A stretch of DNA of 64,000 bases, taken from Brachynemurus nebulosus. Lineage: Eukaryota > Arthropoda > Insecta > Neuroptera > Myrmeleontidae. The stretch spans positions 55,291,376 through 55,355,375 of the forward strand of contig JAPWDM010000004.1 in NCBI GenBank assembly GCA_035578155.1, in the 5' to 3' direction. Shown here in pieces: positions 44,056-52,890 of the stretch. Both the position numbers and the translations under genes were made by a program. How positions within the stretch are numbered: the stretch's first letter is position 1; every line of letters starts with the position of its first letter. Under the pieces are notes generated by a model. It saw only the letters and a list, made by a program, of their open reading frames with translations, had not been told where the DNA came from and made no database searches.

Positions 44056-47000
44056 CTATTTTGGTGTACACTGGTTCGTACGACGAGACTTTTGTGGGAG
44101 CGTAGATGTTGGCTCAATGACAGACGGCTGTGAATGCCTAGTTCGTTTCCGTGTCCTCAGAGAATAGGTAGGATTAGGGACAGAGGGAAGGGAAAGGACT
44201 GTATGTGTTTGTGTGTCTGTTCGTGTATGTGTGTGGATGTGTCGTTCTATTTTTCGTTTCTTGGTGTAAATGTGTTCTGGTTCATCAAATTGCTCATTAA
44301 GATCGGGTGTTCCTGGAATTGCGCGTTTAGATGGTACAGAGGTTGACGGACCTTGTGTGTTATTGGGTTGGGGAGGATTGTGCACCAGAGCGGTAACAGT
44401 GACAGTGCGGCAGTTGGTCGATCCTCCCTCTCCATCAGACGAATCTGGATCTGTATGTGTGTTAGGTGTTTGTGTTTCAGTGTTAGCGTATTGTGTGTTT
44501 ATGTATGTGTGTTGTGTGTCTGTAAGATGAGTGTCAGTGTGTTGTTCACTCACTGTAGATGGCTCAGATGGAGTACAAGCAGATCTTGTGCTTTCACATA
44601 TCGCAGTCGGATTCGTATTACTGAGGAACTTCCGTACTATACGACATGTGTTTATGATCACTGCCTTTTGCATAGTGACATATGTGTACTTTGGGAGACC
44701 CAAGAGGCTCAAGCTATTGTGTAGTGTGTGTGGAATGACCTCGGTGGCACTGAGTACTATTGGAACAATGTGGACATGTTCCATTCGCCATTGTTGTTTT
44801 ATTTCGGCTGCGAGGTCAGTGTATTTCTCCAATTTAACTGCGTGTGTTTTTTGTAAGTTATGTGTATTCGGAACCGCAATGTCGATCAGATAGGTGGTCT
44901 TAGTTTGTTTCATTACGAAGGTGATATCTGGTCGATTATGATTTATGGTCTTATCTGTAATAATCGACCGATCCCAGTAAAGTCTACAGGAGTCATTCTC
45001 CGCTACTACTTTTGGTGTGAGCTTGTAGTAAGGGGTTTTATCGGTTATAAGGTGGTGCTTAACCGCTAGTTTCTGGTATATAATTTTGCCAACCTGGTCG
45101 TGACGGTGTTTATATTCGGACTGAGCGAGCTGAGTACAGGCAGCTGTGATGTGTTGGATCGTTTCGGGTTTGGAATGGCATCTCCGGCATGAGTCAGATG
45201 TTATTGACGAGTCACGAAGTATGTATTTTGAGTAATTCTTTGTATGAATTACTTGATCTTGTATAGCCAGCATAAATCCTTCAGTCTCCGGGAAAAGACC
45301 TCCTTGACTCAACCAGGCGTGCGACGCTGCTTTGTCGACGTTACTCTGGTTAAGATCATGTGGATGTCTTCCATGTAGAGGCTTGCGGATCCATTGCTGG
45401 ATTTTGTCCTCCTTCGTGACCAAGGGGCAAAAACTATCTGGCATTTCTGTGTGTGAGAGGTTTAATGGTGTGTATGCCTTGTCGGCTTGGATTATTGAAT
45501 TGTGTAGGTGTGATGTGTGTGTTTTGGTGTAAAAGTATTCTCGCAAGTTATGAACCTGTTTATTATGCATGTTCCTTATGTCTATAAGACCCCGACCCCC
45601 TTCGGCTCTTGGCAGCGTCAGTCGTTCTATCGCTGCTTTGGGATGATGAATTCTGTATTTGGTCATAAGGACGCGGGTCTTGATCTCGATGTTTGTCAAG
45701 TCCGTAGGCGTCCATTTGATTACCCCAAATGAGTACGTTAGCACCGGAACTGCGTAGGTGTTAATTGCTTTGATGATTTTTTTTCCATCAAGGTGAGTGT
45801 TCAGCAATCTCTGTACACGCGCTAGGTATTGCTGCATTAGGTGTTGTTTTACAGCGCTGTGATCTATACGTTCATCCTGGTTGAATCCGAGATACCGGTA
45901 CGACTCTCCCTCGTCCATTGGCTGCATAACAGACTCCGGTCCGAGTTCAAATGCGACCGCATCTCGTTTTCCCCCAGAACGACATTGTGTCCGACATTTG
46001 TCGATCCCGAACTCCATGCAGAGGTCTCGCGAAACTTCCCTGGAAAGTCCCAGCAGCTTCTGTAATTGATGCTTAGTTGCTGCGTAGATCTTTATATCAT
46101 CCATGTACATTAGATGTGAAATAGTATGGCGCGAATTCATTTTTGTCCCCACATTATAACCGTATTTGGTTTCATTCAACAGGCGTGAAAGTGGATTCAT
46201 TGCGAGACAAAACCATAATGGACTCAATGAGTCGCCTTGGAATATGCCGCGTCTTACTTGAATAAGATCGCTTGTTGTTTTTTCGTTACCAATACTCAAA
46301 TGTAAGGTCGTTCGCCAATCGGACATGATCGCTCCAAGGAAGTTCACGATACTTGGGTGTATTTTATACAGCTCCAATACTCTCCGTAACCAGGAGTGCG
46401 GCACCGAATCAAATGCCTTTTTGTAATCAATAAACGCTGTGTACAGATTACGTTGTCTCCCTTTCGCTTGTTCCAGTACTACGGAGTCAATCAAAAGCTG
46501 CTCTTTGCAGCCTTGTGACCTCTTTCGACATCCCTTTTGTTCTTCTGTCAGTATGGTGTTAATCTGACAATGTTCATTGATCTTTTCTGCCAGACAGGAC
46601 GTCAAAGTCTTATACACAGTAGGCAAGCAGGTGATAGGCCTATAATTAGCAGGATTTTTTGTATCACTGTTTTTCGATTTCATATATGTGATACCCTGCG
46701 TTAGGAACTTCGGTGTCAGGTTTGGTGTTCTTATAAATAGTGTAAATTGTTCAGCGAGATACTTGTGTGTTGATGTAAAGTGTTTGAGCCAGTAGTTTTG
46801 TATGTTGTCGATGCCAGGTGCCTTCCAGTTATGCGATCTCTGTAAAGCTCTGGAGACGTCCTCTGTAGTAATGTCCGTATAGGGCATCTCCGGAAGATGT
46901 TCGTTATTCCTGTACTCTGTATCGATCCAGCTGGCTTTGTCATTATGGTCAATGGTGTTGGACCATATATTCGCCCAAAAACTATGGAGTGCGTTCTTCT

Positions 47001-48246
47001 CCGGTAGACCATTACTGTCAGTTACCGTGTTCGTTAGAGACTGATAAAATCGTCTCTCGTTTCTGCTGAACGCTTGGTTTTGTCGCTTGCGTTCAGTACT
47101 GGTCTTATACCTTCGTAAGCGCTTCGCTAGTGCTGTTAATTTTTGGTGAAGCGTATCTCTGATCTCTGTGAGTGTTTTATTGGGTTCCTCGTATTGTGTG
47201 TGTACTGTGTGTTTGTGTAATATGTCGTGTATGTATTTGTTGAGCCGTTTGGTCCTCGTACCCTGTTGGTATTGGGTGATCCTGCCGAGATTGCATCGGA
47301 TGTTGTTGATGCGTTTATTCAGTCGTGTTTCCCAAGCAGGAGTTTTGTGTTCCTTCGAATTGTACGCTACAGGTGGTGTTACATCGGAACCGTTACAACG
47401 TATAGCGGCAACGGCTCCACAGTAAATAGCTGTGTGTAACTCGATAAAATTGTCACATGTTTCCAAGTGTTTAGGCAGTATTGTATTGTTTAATATCTCA
47501 ACGATCTCAGCCAATCTACGTGAAGTGTGTTGTTTAGGCAACAAGTACCTATGTGTGGGGTCCGTCCCTTCAAATTCAGTGAGCGCTGTGTTAAATTCCA
47601 GTTCGATCTCTTGCAGTAGGGTGTTATTTACTGCTGTCTCATGGTGGTTAGGCTCATTCTCGACAAGTTGTTGAATGTCGTTTTGTGTGGGGCTTTCCAT
47701 TTCTGGTGAGCCGTCGGCCTGACTTTCTTCATTTTGAGCAAATTGATGTGCGACTTGTGTTTTAATGGTGTTTATGAGGGAGGAAGGGATAAGATTATTG
47801 GTAAAAATGACACGTTTTTGGTCTGCCAGTCTCTGTTCAGTAACGCGACTTAGGTGAGGGTAGCTGCGCGCGAACTCTTGATGTAATTTTGTACGGTAAC
47901 CAGTTTTGTCCGTTTCAAGTCTAGTAACTTTGAAGTATGTGCATACGATGAATTCATTCAGTTCATCTGTCCATTGCATACGCACACGCTTCTTACCAGC
48001 TTTAGTGGTCCCCAAAGGATGCTCTGGGGAAACACTTAAAGTCGGCTGAGCCAAAGGTGTTGGGGGCTCCGTAAGTAGGGCAGTAGCATTTTGGCTGAAG
48101 GTGTTGTTACAGCTGACAGGTGGCTGCCTAGAACCCAACCTGTCGTCACCGTGATCTGAGCTGTCACATTCAGTGGTGACCCTGATGCGCCCGGTCGCTC
48201 CACCGGCAGCGGCAGTTTTCCGAGGCCTTTTTCTTATTTGCTCCAT
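44056..48246 (-). CDS. R4/Dong-type polyprotein: Myb-like, RT, CCHC, restriction-like endonuclease
   Basis: An open frame of 1,396 residues from ATG 48246 (MEQIRKRPRK); the frame reads further upstream through the leader and poly-Asn of the repeat, so this ATG is the first sensible start. Residues about 88-140 look Myb/HTH-like (QWTDELNEFIVCTYFKV). RT has FIDYKKAFDSVPH (about 602), GIFQGDSLSPLWF (about 667) and catalytic YMDD (about 713). A finger CRRCHSKPETIQHITAAC follows near 1020-1037. The restriction-like nuclease shows RPDI ... LIDIAVP ... KLEKYTDL (about 1105-1145), giving the PD-D-K/E pattern used for target cleavage. A ~200-residue His/Thr/Ser-rich tail is unusual. No stop or frameshift seen, so this copy may be competent. 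Confidence 0.88.
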   Translation of the reverse strand: MEQIRKRPRKTAAAGGATGRIRVTTECDSSDHGDDRLGSRQPPVSCNNTFSQNATALLTEPPTPLAQPTLSVSPEHPLGTTKAGKKRVRMQWTDELNEFIVCTYFKVTRLETDKTGYRTKLHQEFARSYPHLSRVTEQRLADQKRVIFTNNLIPSSLINTIKTQVAHQFAQNEESQADGSPEMESPTQNDIQQLVENEPNHHETAVNNTLLQEIELEFNTALTEFEGTDPTHRYLLPKQHTSRRLAEIVEILNNTILPKHLETCDNFIELHTAIYCGAVAAIRCNGSDVTPPVAYNSKEHKTPAWETRLNKRINNIRCNLGRITQYQQGTRTKRLNKYIHDILHKHTVHTQYEEPNKTLTEIRDTLHQKLTALAKRLRRYKTSTERKRQNQAFSRNERRFYQSLTNTVTDSNGLPEKNALHSFWANIWSNTIDHNDKASWIDTEYRNNEHLPEMPYTDITTEDVSRALQRSHNWKAPGIDNIQNYWLKHFTSTHKYLAEQFTLFIRTPNLTPKFLTQGITYMKSKNSDTKNPANYRPITCLPTVYKTLTSCLAEKINEHCQINTILTEEQKGCRKRSQGCKEQLLIDSVVLEQAKGRQRNLYTAFIDYKKAFDSVPHSWLRRVLELYKIHPSIVNFLGAIMSDWRTTLHLSIGNEKTTSDLIQVRRGIFQGDSLSPLWFCLAMNPLSRLLNETKYGYNVGTKMNSRHTISHLMYMDDIKIYAATKHQLQKLLGLSREVSRDLCMEFGIDKCRTQCRSGGKRDAVAFELGPESVMQPMDEGESYRYLGFNQDERIDHSAVKQHLMQQYLARVQRLLNTHLDGKKIIKAINTYAVPVLTYSFGVIKWTPTDLTNIEIKTRVLMTKYRIHHPKAAIERLTLPRAEGGRGLIDIRNMHNKQVHNLREYFYTKTHTSHLHNSIIQADKAYTPLNLSHTEMPDSFCPLVTKEDKIQQWIRKPLHGRHPHDLNQSNVDKAASHAWLSQGGLFPETEGFMLAIQDQVIHTKNYSKYILRDSSITSDSCRRCHSKPETIQHITAACTQLAQSEYKHRHDQVGKIIYQKLAVKHHLITDKTPYYKLTPKVVAENDSCRLYWDRSIITDKTINHNRPDITFVMKQTKTTYLIDIAVPNTHNLQKTHAVKLEKYTDLAAEIKQQWRMEHVHIVPIVLSATEVIPHTLHNSLSLLGLPKYTYVTMQKAVIINTCRIVRKFLSNTNPTAICESTRSACTPSEPSTVSEQHTDTHLTDTQHTYINTQYANTETQTPNTHTDPDSSDGEGGSTNCRTVTVTALVHNPPQPNNTQGPSTSVPSKRAIPGTPDLNEQFDEPEHIYTKKRKIERHIHTHTRTDTQTHTVLSLPSVPNPTYSLRTRKRTRHSQPSVIEPTSTLPQKSRRTNQCTPK

Positions 48247-48251
48247 CCTAA

Positions 48252-48332
48252 TGGGTTGTCCTTTTAGTCGCCTTTTATGACAAGCAGGACTTACTGTGGG
48301 CAAATTCTGCAAAGTGAAGCCCCCACCCACAG
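48252..48332 (-). ncRNA. HDV-ribozyme-like fold in the 5' leader of element E
   Basis: Minus-strand pairings in HDV order: P1 CTGTGGG (48332-48326) with CCCACAG (48300-48294); P2 TGGG (48325-48322) with CCCA (48255-48252); P3 TTC/GAA (48318-48316 and 48307-48305) with an 8-nt loop; P4 GTCCT/AGGAC (48290-48286 and 48262-48258) around TTGTC..GAC. J4/2 begins C-A-A, resembling the catalytic-C strand. About five bases (ACGCC) lie between the TAA tract and P1, so the fit to the exact 5' end is looser than in the I-type elements. The P2 helix is short. Inference from hand folding. Confidence 0.4.
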
Positions 48333-48336
48333 GGCG

Positions 48337-48337
<1 letters not shown>

Positions 48338-48419
<82 letters not shown>
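48338..48419. repeat. (ATT)n tract between elements E and F
   Basis: About 27 uninterrupted ATT units, shared as the 5' flank of E and 3' flank of F. Confidence 0.97.
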
Positions 48420-48420
<1 letters not shown>

Positions 48421-48970
48421 GACTTTTACGCCAACCTGGCGCTCACTACTCAGTAGGACAGTACTGGGTAACATTCACCTATACCGGCATTATGCAAGGT
48501 ATTAGGCTCTGTGGAAGGGTAGTGTGCCAAACCAATCCGTAAAAGTACCGTAGTACATTCACGGACGGGTTTGTCACATCACTCCTTATATTGTTGTTGT
48601 TGTTGCTTGAAACGAGGTGTTATGCGTCTATTTTGGTGTATACTGGTTCGTACGACGAGACTTTTGTGGGAGCGTAGATGTTGGCTCAATGACAGAGGGC
48701 TGTGAAAGCCTAGTTCGTTTTCGTGTCCTCAGATGGTAGGTAGGAGTAGGGACAGAGGGAAGGGAAAGGACTGTTTGTGTTTGTGTGTGTGTTTGTGTAT
48801 GTGTGTGGATGTGTCTTTCTATTTTACGTTTCTTGGTGTAGATGTTTTCTGGTTCATTTTGTCCGTTTCAAGTCTAGTAACTTTGAAGTATGTGCGTACG
48901 ATGAATTCATTCAGTTCATCTGTCCATTGCATACGCACACGCTTCTTACCAGCTTTAGTGGCCCCCAAAG

Positions 48971-48971
<1 letters not shown>
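48420..48971 (-). mobile_element. Dong-type element, internally deleted and 5'-truncated copy F
   Basis: 48420-48855 matches the 3' end of element E (43848 to about 44285) with scattered substitutions. At CTGGTTCAT the match jumps to the region equivalent to 47904-48018 of E (GTCCGTTTCAAGTCTAGTAA) and stops at AAAGG before (ATT)n. So about 3.6 kb, including RT and endonuclease, is missing, and the 5' end is cut inside the N-terminal domain region. Only a one-base overlap (T) is shared at the join. No coding capacity. Confidence 0.88.

Positions 48972-49031
<60 letters not shown>
48972..49031. repeat. (ATT)n tract at the right edge of the array
   Basis: Twenty ATT units ending at AAGTAAATAG, after which the sequence returns to AT-rich unique DNA. 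Confidence 0.97.
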
Positions 49032-49032
<1 letters not shown>

Positions 49033-49557
49033 GTAAATAGAGTCGATAAACTTTATAATCATCAATAAATAATGTATCAAAATTTATATAAAACTAGAAG
49101 TAATTTTAGGAAAAAAAAACTTCTCGGATTTATTTACCTATGCTTGAGTAATTAAAAAAAATGTTTTTAACACAACCTTTTTTAAATGATTGACTTTTTT
49201 TCAGTATATAACCTTGTCATATCGTAGGTACTTGAAATTTCTTTGACATAATATATTTTTGCTTCTGAGAGTAAAATCGATTGAAAGGAAGTTCCATGTT
49301 TATATATACGTATATGTATTGTACAGCTGAACCCTTGTGTTTCATATTTCATCTTCATCTTCACTTCATCATCATCTTCACTTTTAAGTAATTTGAGATC
49401 TATCGTTGAATATGCTTTATTCCAAAATAAGACTGCATGCAAATATATATAATATAATATATTTAGATACATAGAGTTAGATATATAAAGGACGAATTTT
49501 TGGAAAGTTTCAAGGGAAAAGAAGAGAATATTATTACTATGTACTTGATAAATTGAA
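49032..49557. other. AT-rich stretch, nothing recognised
   Basis: A 151-codon minus-strand frame (49182-49637) overlaps here but is hydrophobic low-complexity and antisense to the Tc1 relic; I do not consider it a gene. Confidence 0.5.
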
Positions 49558-50060
49558 GTGTACGGAAGAAACGGAATTGAAGATATCAATAAAAAGTGTG
49601 ACGAAAGTAATTTTAATATTTTTTGCTCAGATTGCACTCAAATTGTACGGAGGAAATCGAAGAAGCATCACAATAAAAATAATCTAATTCCTATACTTAA
49701 ACATGGTGAAAGTTCTACTATGGAGTGGGAGTGCACAGTAACAAATAGAGTGGGGAAATTACATGTATCAGGTAAAATAACGTGCAAGTGAGACTATTTA
49801 AATATTTTGAAACGAAATTTTCAATCTGGTGCTGAGAAATTGAACTGAAAAGTGACTATGTCCAAAGAGGATGATAATCTGCCTGTTCTGTCCCTGTGGT
49901 CTCTAGTCAGAAACTAGTTGCTCTATAATGTAAAGCTCCTCAACAATTCCATACACATTCACAGTCAACAAATTTAAGTTTCATAGAGTACTCGTGAGAT
50001 TATTTGGAAATTCAAGACACTTAGTTATCAAAAGAATGGACTGCCATTAGCTTACGGAGT
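49558..50060 (+). pseudogene. Tc1-type transposase relic
   Basis: CDESNFNIFCSDCTQIVRRK corresponds to the first catalytic-Asp region of Tc1 transposases (SDESKFxxFGSDG). It is followed by NLIPILKHGESSTMEWECT, the counterpart of the VKHGGGSVMVWGC block, then GKLHVSGKI. Further on, in other frames, NFQSGAEKL, VQ-DDN-like and WLLYNVK-like pieces match the next conserved blocks (HNFQxSAEKL..QQDNDPKHT). Frameshifts and stops follow residue ~77. TIRs were not located. Confidence 0.65.
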
Positions 50061-51099
50061 TGTCATAAAAGCAAATAACCATATTCCAAATATTAACTGA
50101 AATCAATTTTATATTAGTTTTAATTTGTTGACATGTTTTGGGAATATATTTTTCAAAAATTATGTCTATGAATTTTTTCTACTGATTTTGGTATTTGTTT
50201 AATTTTTATAATATATTAATAATCTACATCGTTTGTAATTTTTGCTCATATGCACTTCAATTTCGTTTCCTTTCGTATACTTCAAATGACCAAGTGCAAA
50301 GTAATAATATTGACTTCTATTTAAATAGTCCACATAATTTTGTGAGGGAGTGTATATATTAGTGTTATAAAATCTTTTATTTGCCATCCTTTTAGTCACA
50401 GCTTCTATGTAAAAATTACACATTTTTATAATAAATAATCAATTAAAGCTCTATTCTTTGTGTTTAGAGAACCTACGAAGGAGTGGATGCAACATAATAG
50501 TATCTTCTTACTTTACAATATTATATAGGTCAATAACTATAAAAGTGTCACATAATGTGGCTTGTTACTAGCGTCTCACATCTGTAACACTGTTTGTTAT
50601 AAAACGCATAACACAGATATTCCACTAGACTTTTAGGGGTATGTGTAGTGCCCATATAGAAAAAAGTCGTTTATTTCATTAAGGAGACAAGTGTAAATTT
50701 CTACCATTTAAATACTAATGGAAAAAGGCTCCGATCGTTAACTGCCGACGTCATTTAGTTTTTTATAATTAACTAACAACAAATACGACCTCGAGAGGAC
50801 TGTAGCTTGGAGATCTGATCTGACCCACTAGGGTTGATTTTTTTACTTTGGGTGTTAATGATAAATTTAATATTTAAGCTTACTTTCATAGGACAAGAAC
50901 GCTTCTAATTCGATTCTATCTTTTCTTCATATCTAGCTACACCTAATGATCATACTAAAAATAAGTAAATGGTACATTTGCTAAGCAAAATATGGGGGAA
51001 AATTTTCTCTTCTTCACATACAATTAAATTTCGTAGAAATGCTAACCGCGTTTTATAGCTGAATAACAATATTATTGAAGCGTTTTATCAATTTATCAA
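50061..51099. other. Nothing recognised
   Basis: AT-rich, short frames only. Confidence 0.45.
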
Positions 51100-51690
51100 T
51101 TAAGGGTGTAAAATAAGGGATGAAAATTTATATAGGAAATCGTTGGGTTTTGAAACTAAAATTTTATATAAAGGTTCCTCTGGTAACGCAAGCAAGTACC
51201 AAGAGTAGATTTTTAGAATTTTCCTTCCTTAGGGGTTAAAATAGGGGATGAAAATTTATACAGAAAACCGTTGAGTCTAGAAACGTGAAATTCTACAAAG
51301 GGATTCTTTATATAATGTTGGAGAGCACCAAGAAGGGGTTTTGGAAATTCATCCCCTAATGGGGTAAAATAGGCGATCAAAATTTATTTAGAAAACTTAC
51401 TGGACCCAGAAACGTGAAATTTTGTACAGGATTTCCTTATGTAGCGTAGATGAGCTCTAAGAAGAGATTTTTTAAATTTTATTCCGTAAGGACGAAATAT
51501 AAAATAGGGGGTGAAAATTTATAAAATAGGGGATGAAAATTTATATAGAAGACCATTGAGTCTAGAAACGTGAAATTCTGCACAGGGGTTTTTAGTAACG
51601 TAAGCGAGTACCAAGTGCAGATTTTTAAAATTTCATACCCTAAGGCGGTAGGACAAGGGTTGAAAATTTATATGGAAACTAGTTTTTGTC
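51100..51690. repeat. Diverged ~130-bp tandem repeat, five units
   Basis: The phrase AGGGGATGAAAATTTATA recurs near 51116, 51239, 51368, 51522 and 51651 (variants). Each is followed by GAAACGTGAAATTCTGCA and AACGTAAGCGAGTACCAAG-type sequence. The fourth unit contains a small local duplication near 51495-51530. Similar GGGGTGAAAATTTATA repeats are common in insect non-coding DNA; the class is unknown. Confidence 0.85.
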
Positions 51691-52145
51691 GGTGAATTCA
51701 CTTGTGTGGAGTTGGTGACGACATAGTCCGAAATTATTTAGTAAAACCTTCAATGACTCTACGCGGGCGAAGGCGAAGACATAAGCTAGTAAGGTGGTGT
51801 CGTGTAAGACAGCGCACTTAACATTTAGGTGGCTATAAAAAAATAACGGAAAATATTATAGAAGAAAAATTGTATTTATTCTAGTACCTTAATGATTATT
51901 TAACGCTGTGCTAAAGGATTTTTATTATAAACTCAATACCGACCAAGTTATTAAAAAAAATTCACAAATGGGAAATGCGTACTCTTAGACGACCGGTCGT
52001 GTAAGAGGGCGCATTAAGGTCAGTAAGATGGCGCACTTATTAAAAATCTTGGACCTTAGCACAAAATCACATTTAAACAATTCCGCACCTACCGTAACAA
52101 GAGAATTTCTTATGTCAGCACTTCTTCATATTTTTCTTTATTCTA

Positions 52146-52890
52146 AACTTTGATCGTAAGAGTTGTAGTCAAAAAATAACGAAATTCTTGAAGGTTTAAG
52201 TGAGACAAATTATGGGTATTCCAAACGAGTAGAAGAGCTATGACAGTATGGCGGCACACTACGTCGCCAAAAGTATGGGAATACCCTGACCCAAGGTGTG
52301 CCCAGACTTTTGATGCCGTACTATACTTAATGCTATAGTACACTACCATGTCAAAAATGTGGGTACACCTTGGACCAGGGTGTCCCCATACTTTTGACGA
52401 CGTAGTGTGCTCCCGTACTGTCATAGCTCTTCTACTCAAAGGTATTGCGATTGTTAAAACCTATTTTTCGTTATCGAAATTTATCGATACCGAATTAGTT
52501 ATATAAATTGATTAAAACTGGTTAATTTATGCTCCGTTAATCCAATTGATTGGGTCAGCAATAACACATTTTTAAAAAATATAATTTTCGTAACTTTTCG
52601 TATGGAAAACTTTTGATCGTAAATATCTCGTGAACGATGCGTCGTAGCGAAAAAATAACGAAATTTTTGAAGGCTTAAGCGAAGCAAGTTGTGGGTATTC
52701 CAAACATTTTACGACTATTTAAATATAGTTTTCGTTATCGAGAATTATCGATATCGAATTCCTTTTTATAAATTGGTTATAATTGGTTAATTTTAGGCTC
52801 CACTAGTCCCACTGATTTTATTAGCAATAGAATATTTAAAAAAAATTACTTTTCGTTATCGTTAGTTTTCGTATTCGTAAACTTTTGATG
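52146..52890. repeat. Two-unit direct repeat (~265 bp) inside the element
   Basis: AAAAATAACGAAATTCTTGA near 52169 recurs near 52648, each followed by GAAGG..TTAAG, GGGTATTCCAAAC and TTTTCGTTATCGA. The spacing of 479 bp reduces to about 265 bp once the palindromic insertion at 52223-52440 is removed. Confidence 0.7.
52223..52440. mobile_element. Palindromic MITE, ~218 bp
   Basis: GAGTAGAAGAGCTATGACAG at 52227 is the reverse complement of the sequence ending at 52437, and the arms meet near 52332 with almost no loop. Flanking octamers GGTATTCC (52215-52222) and GGTATTGC (52441-52448) could be an 8-bp duplication with one mismatch. The sibling repeat unit at 52690 lacks the palindrome. Confidence 0.75.

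Larger units (their letters stand above)
43848..48337 (-). mobile_element. R4/Dong-type LINE, full-length copy E, in (TAA)n
   Basis: A 4,490-bp unit with (ATT)n on both sides, no A-tail, one long ORF with RT and a restriction-like endonuclease. Insertion in TAA repeats is the defining habit of Dong (R4 clade), first described in Bombyx. The 3' UTR (43848-44055) begins at AGACTTTTACGCC, and the same boundary is shared by copy F. 5' leader 48247-48337. Confidence 0.88.
27482..49031 (-). mobile_element. Head-to-tail array of six TAA-joined non-LTR retrotransposons
   Basis: Order from low to high coordinates: I-type A (27482-34360), I-type B (34361-41250), I-type C (41251-42880), I-type D (42881-43767), Dong-type E (43848-48337), Dong-type F (48420-48971), then a final (ATT)n tract to 49031. 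All are transcribed right to left. The 5' end of each abuts the TAA-bearing 3' tail of the next without unique spacer DNA. Full-length A and B begin at the same base, CGGGTGG.. after TAA repeats. The block is clearly richer in G+C than its flanks. It could have formed by repeated insertion into TAA tracts, by template jumping during target-primed reverse transcription, or by recombination between TAA tracts. Confidence 0.9.

Noticed and set aside
44134..47674. Plus-strand frames opposite the Dong-type ORF
   Set aside because: Shadows of the 1,396-residue coding strand.
41251..48419. Poly-Asn stretches as coding trinucleotide repeats
   Set aside because: They are the TAA tracts read in one frame; they lie between elements, outside the ORFs.
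49182..49637. 151-codon minus-strand frame
   Set aside because: Leu/Ile/Phe-rich with no domain, and overlaps the plus-strand Tc1 transposase relic in antisense.
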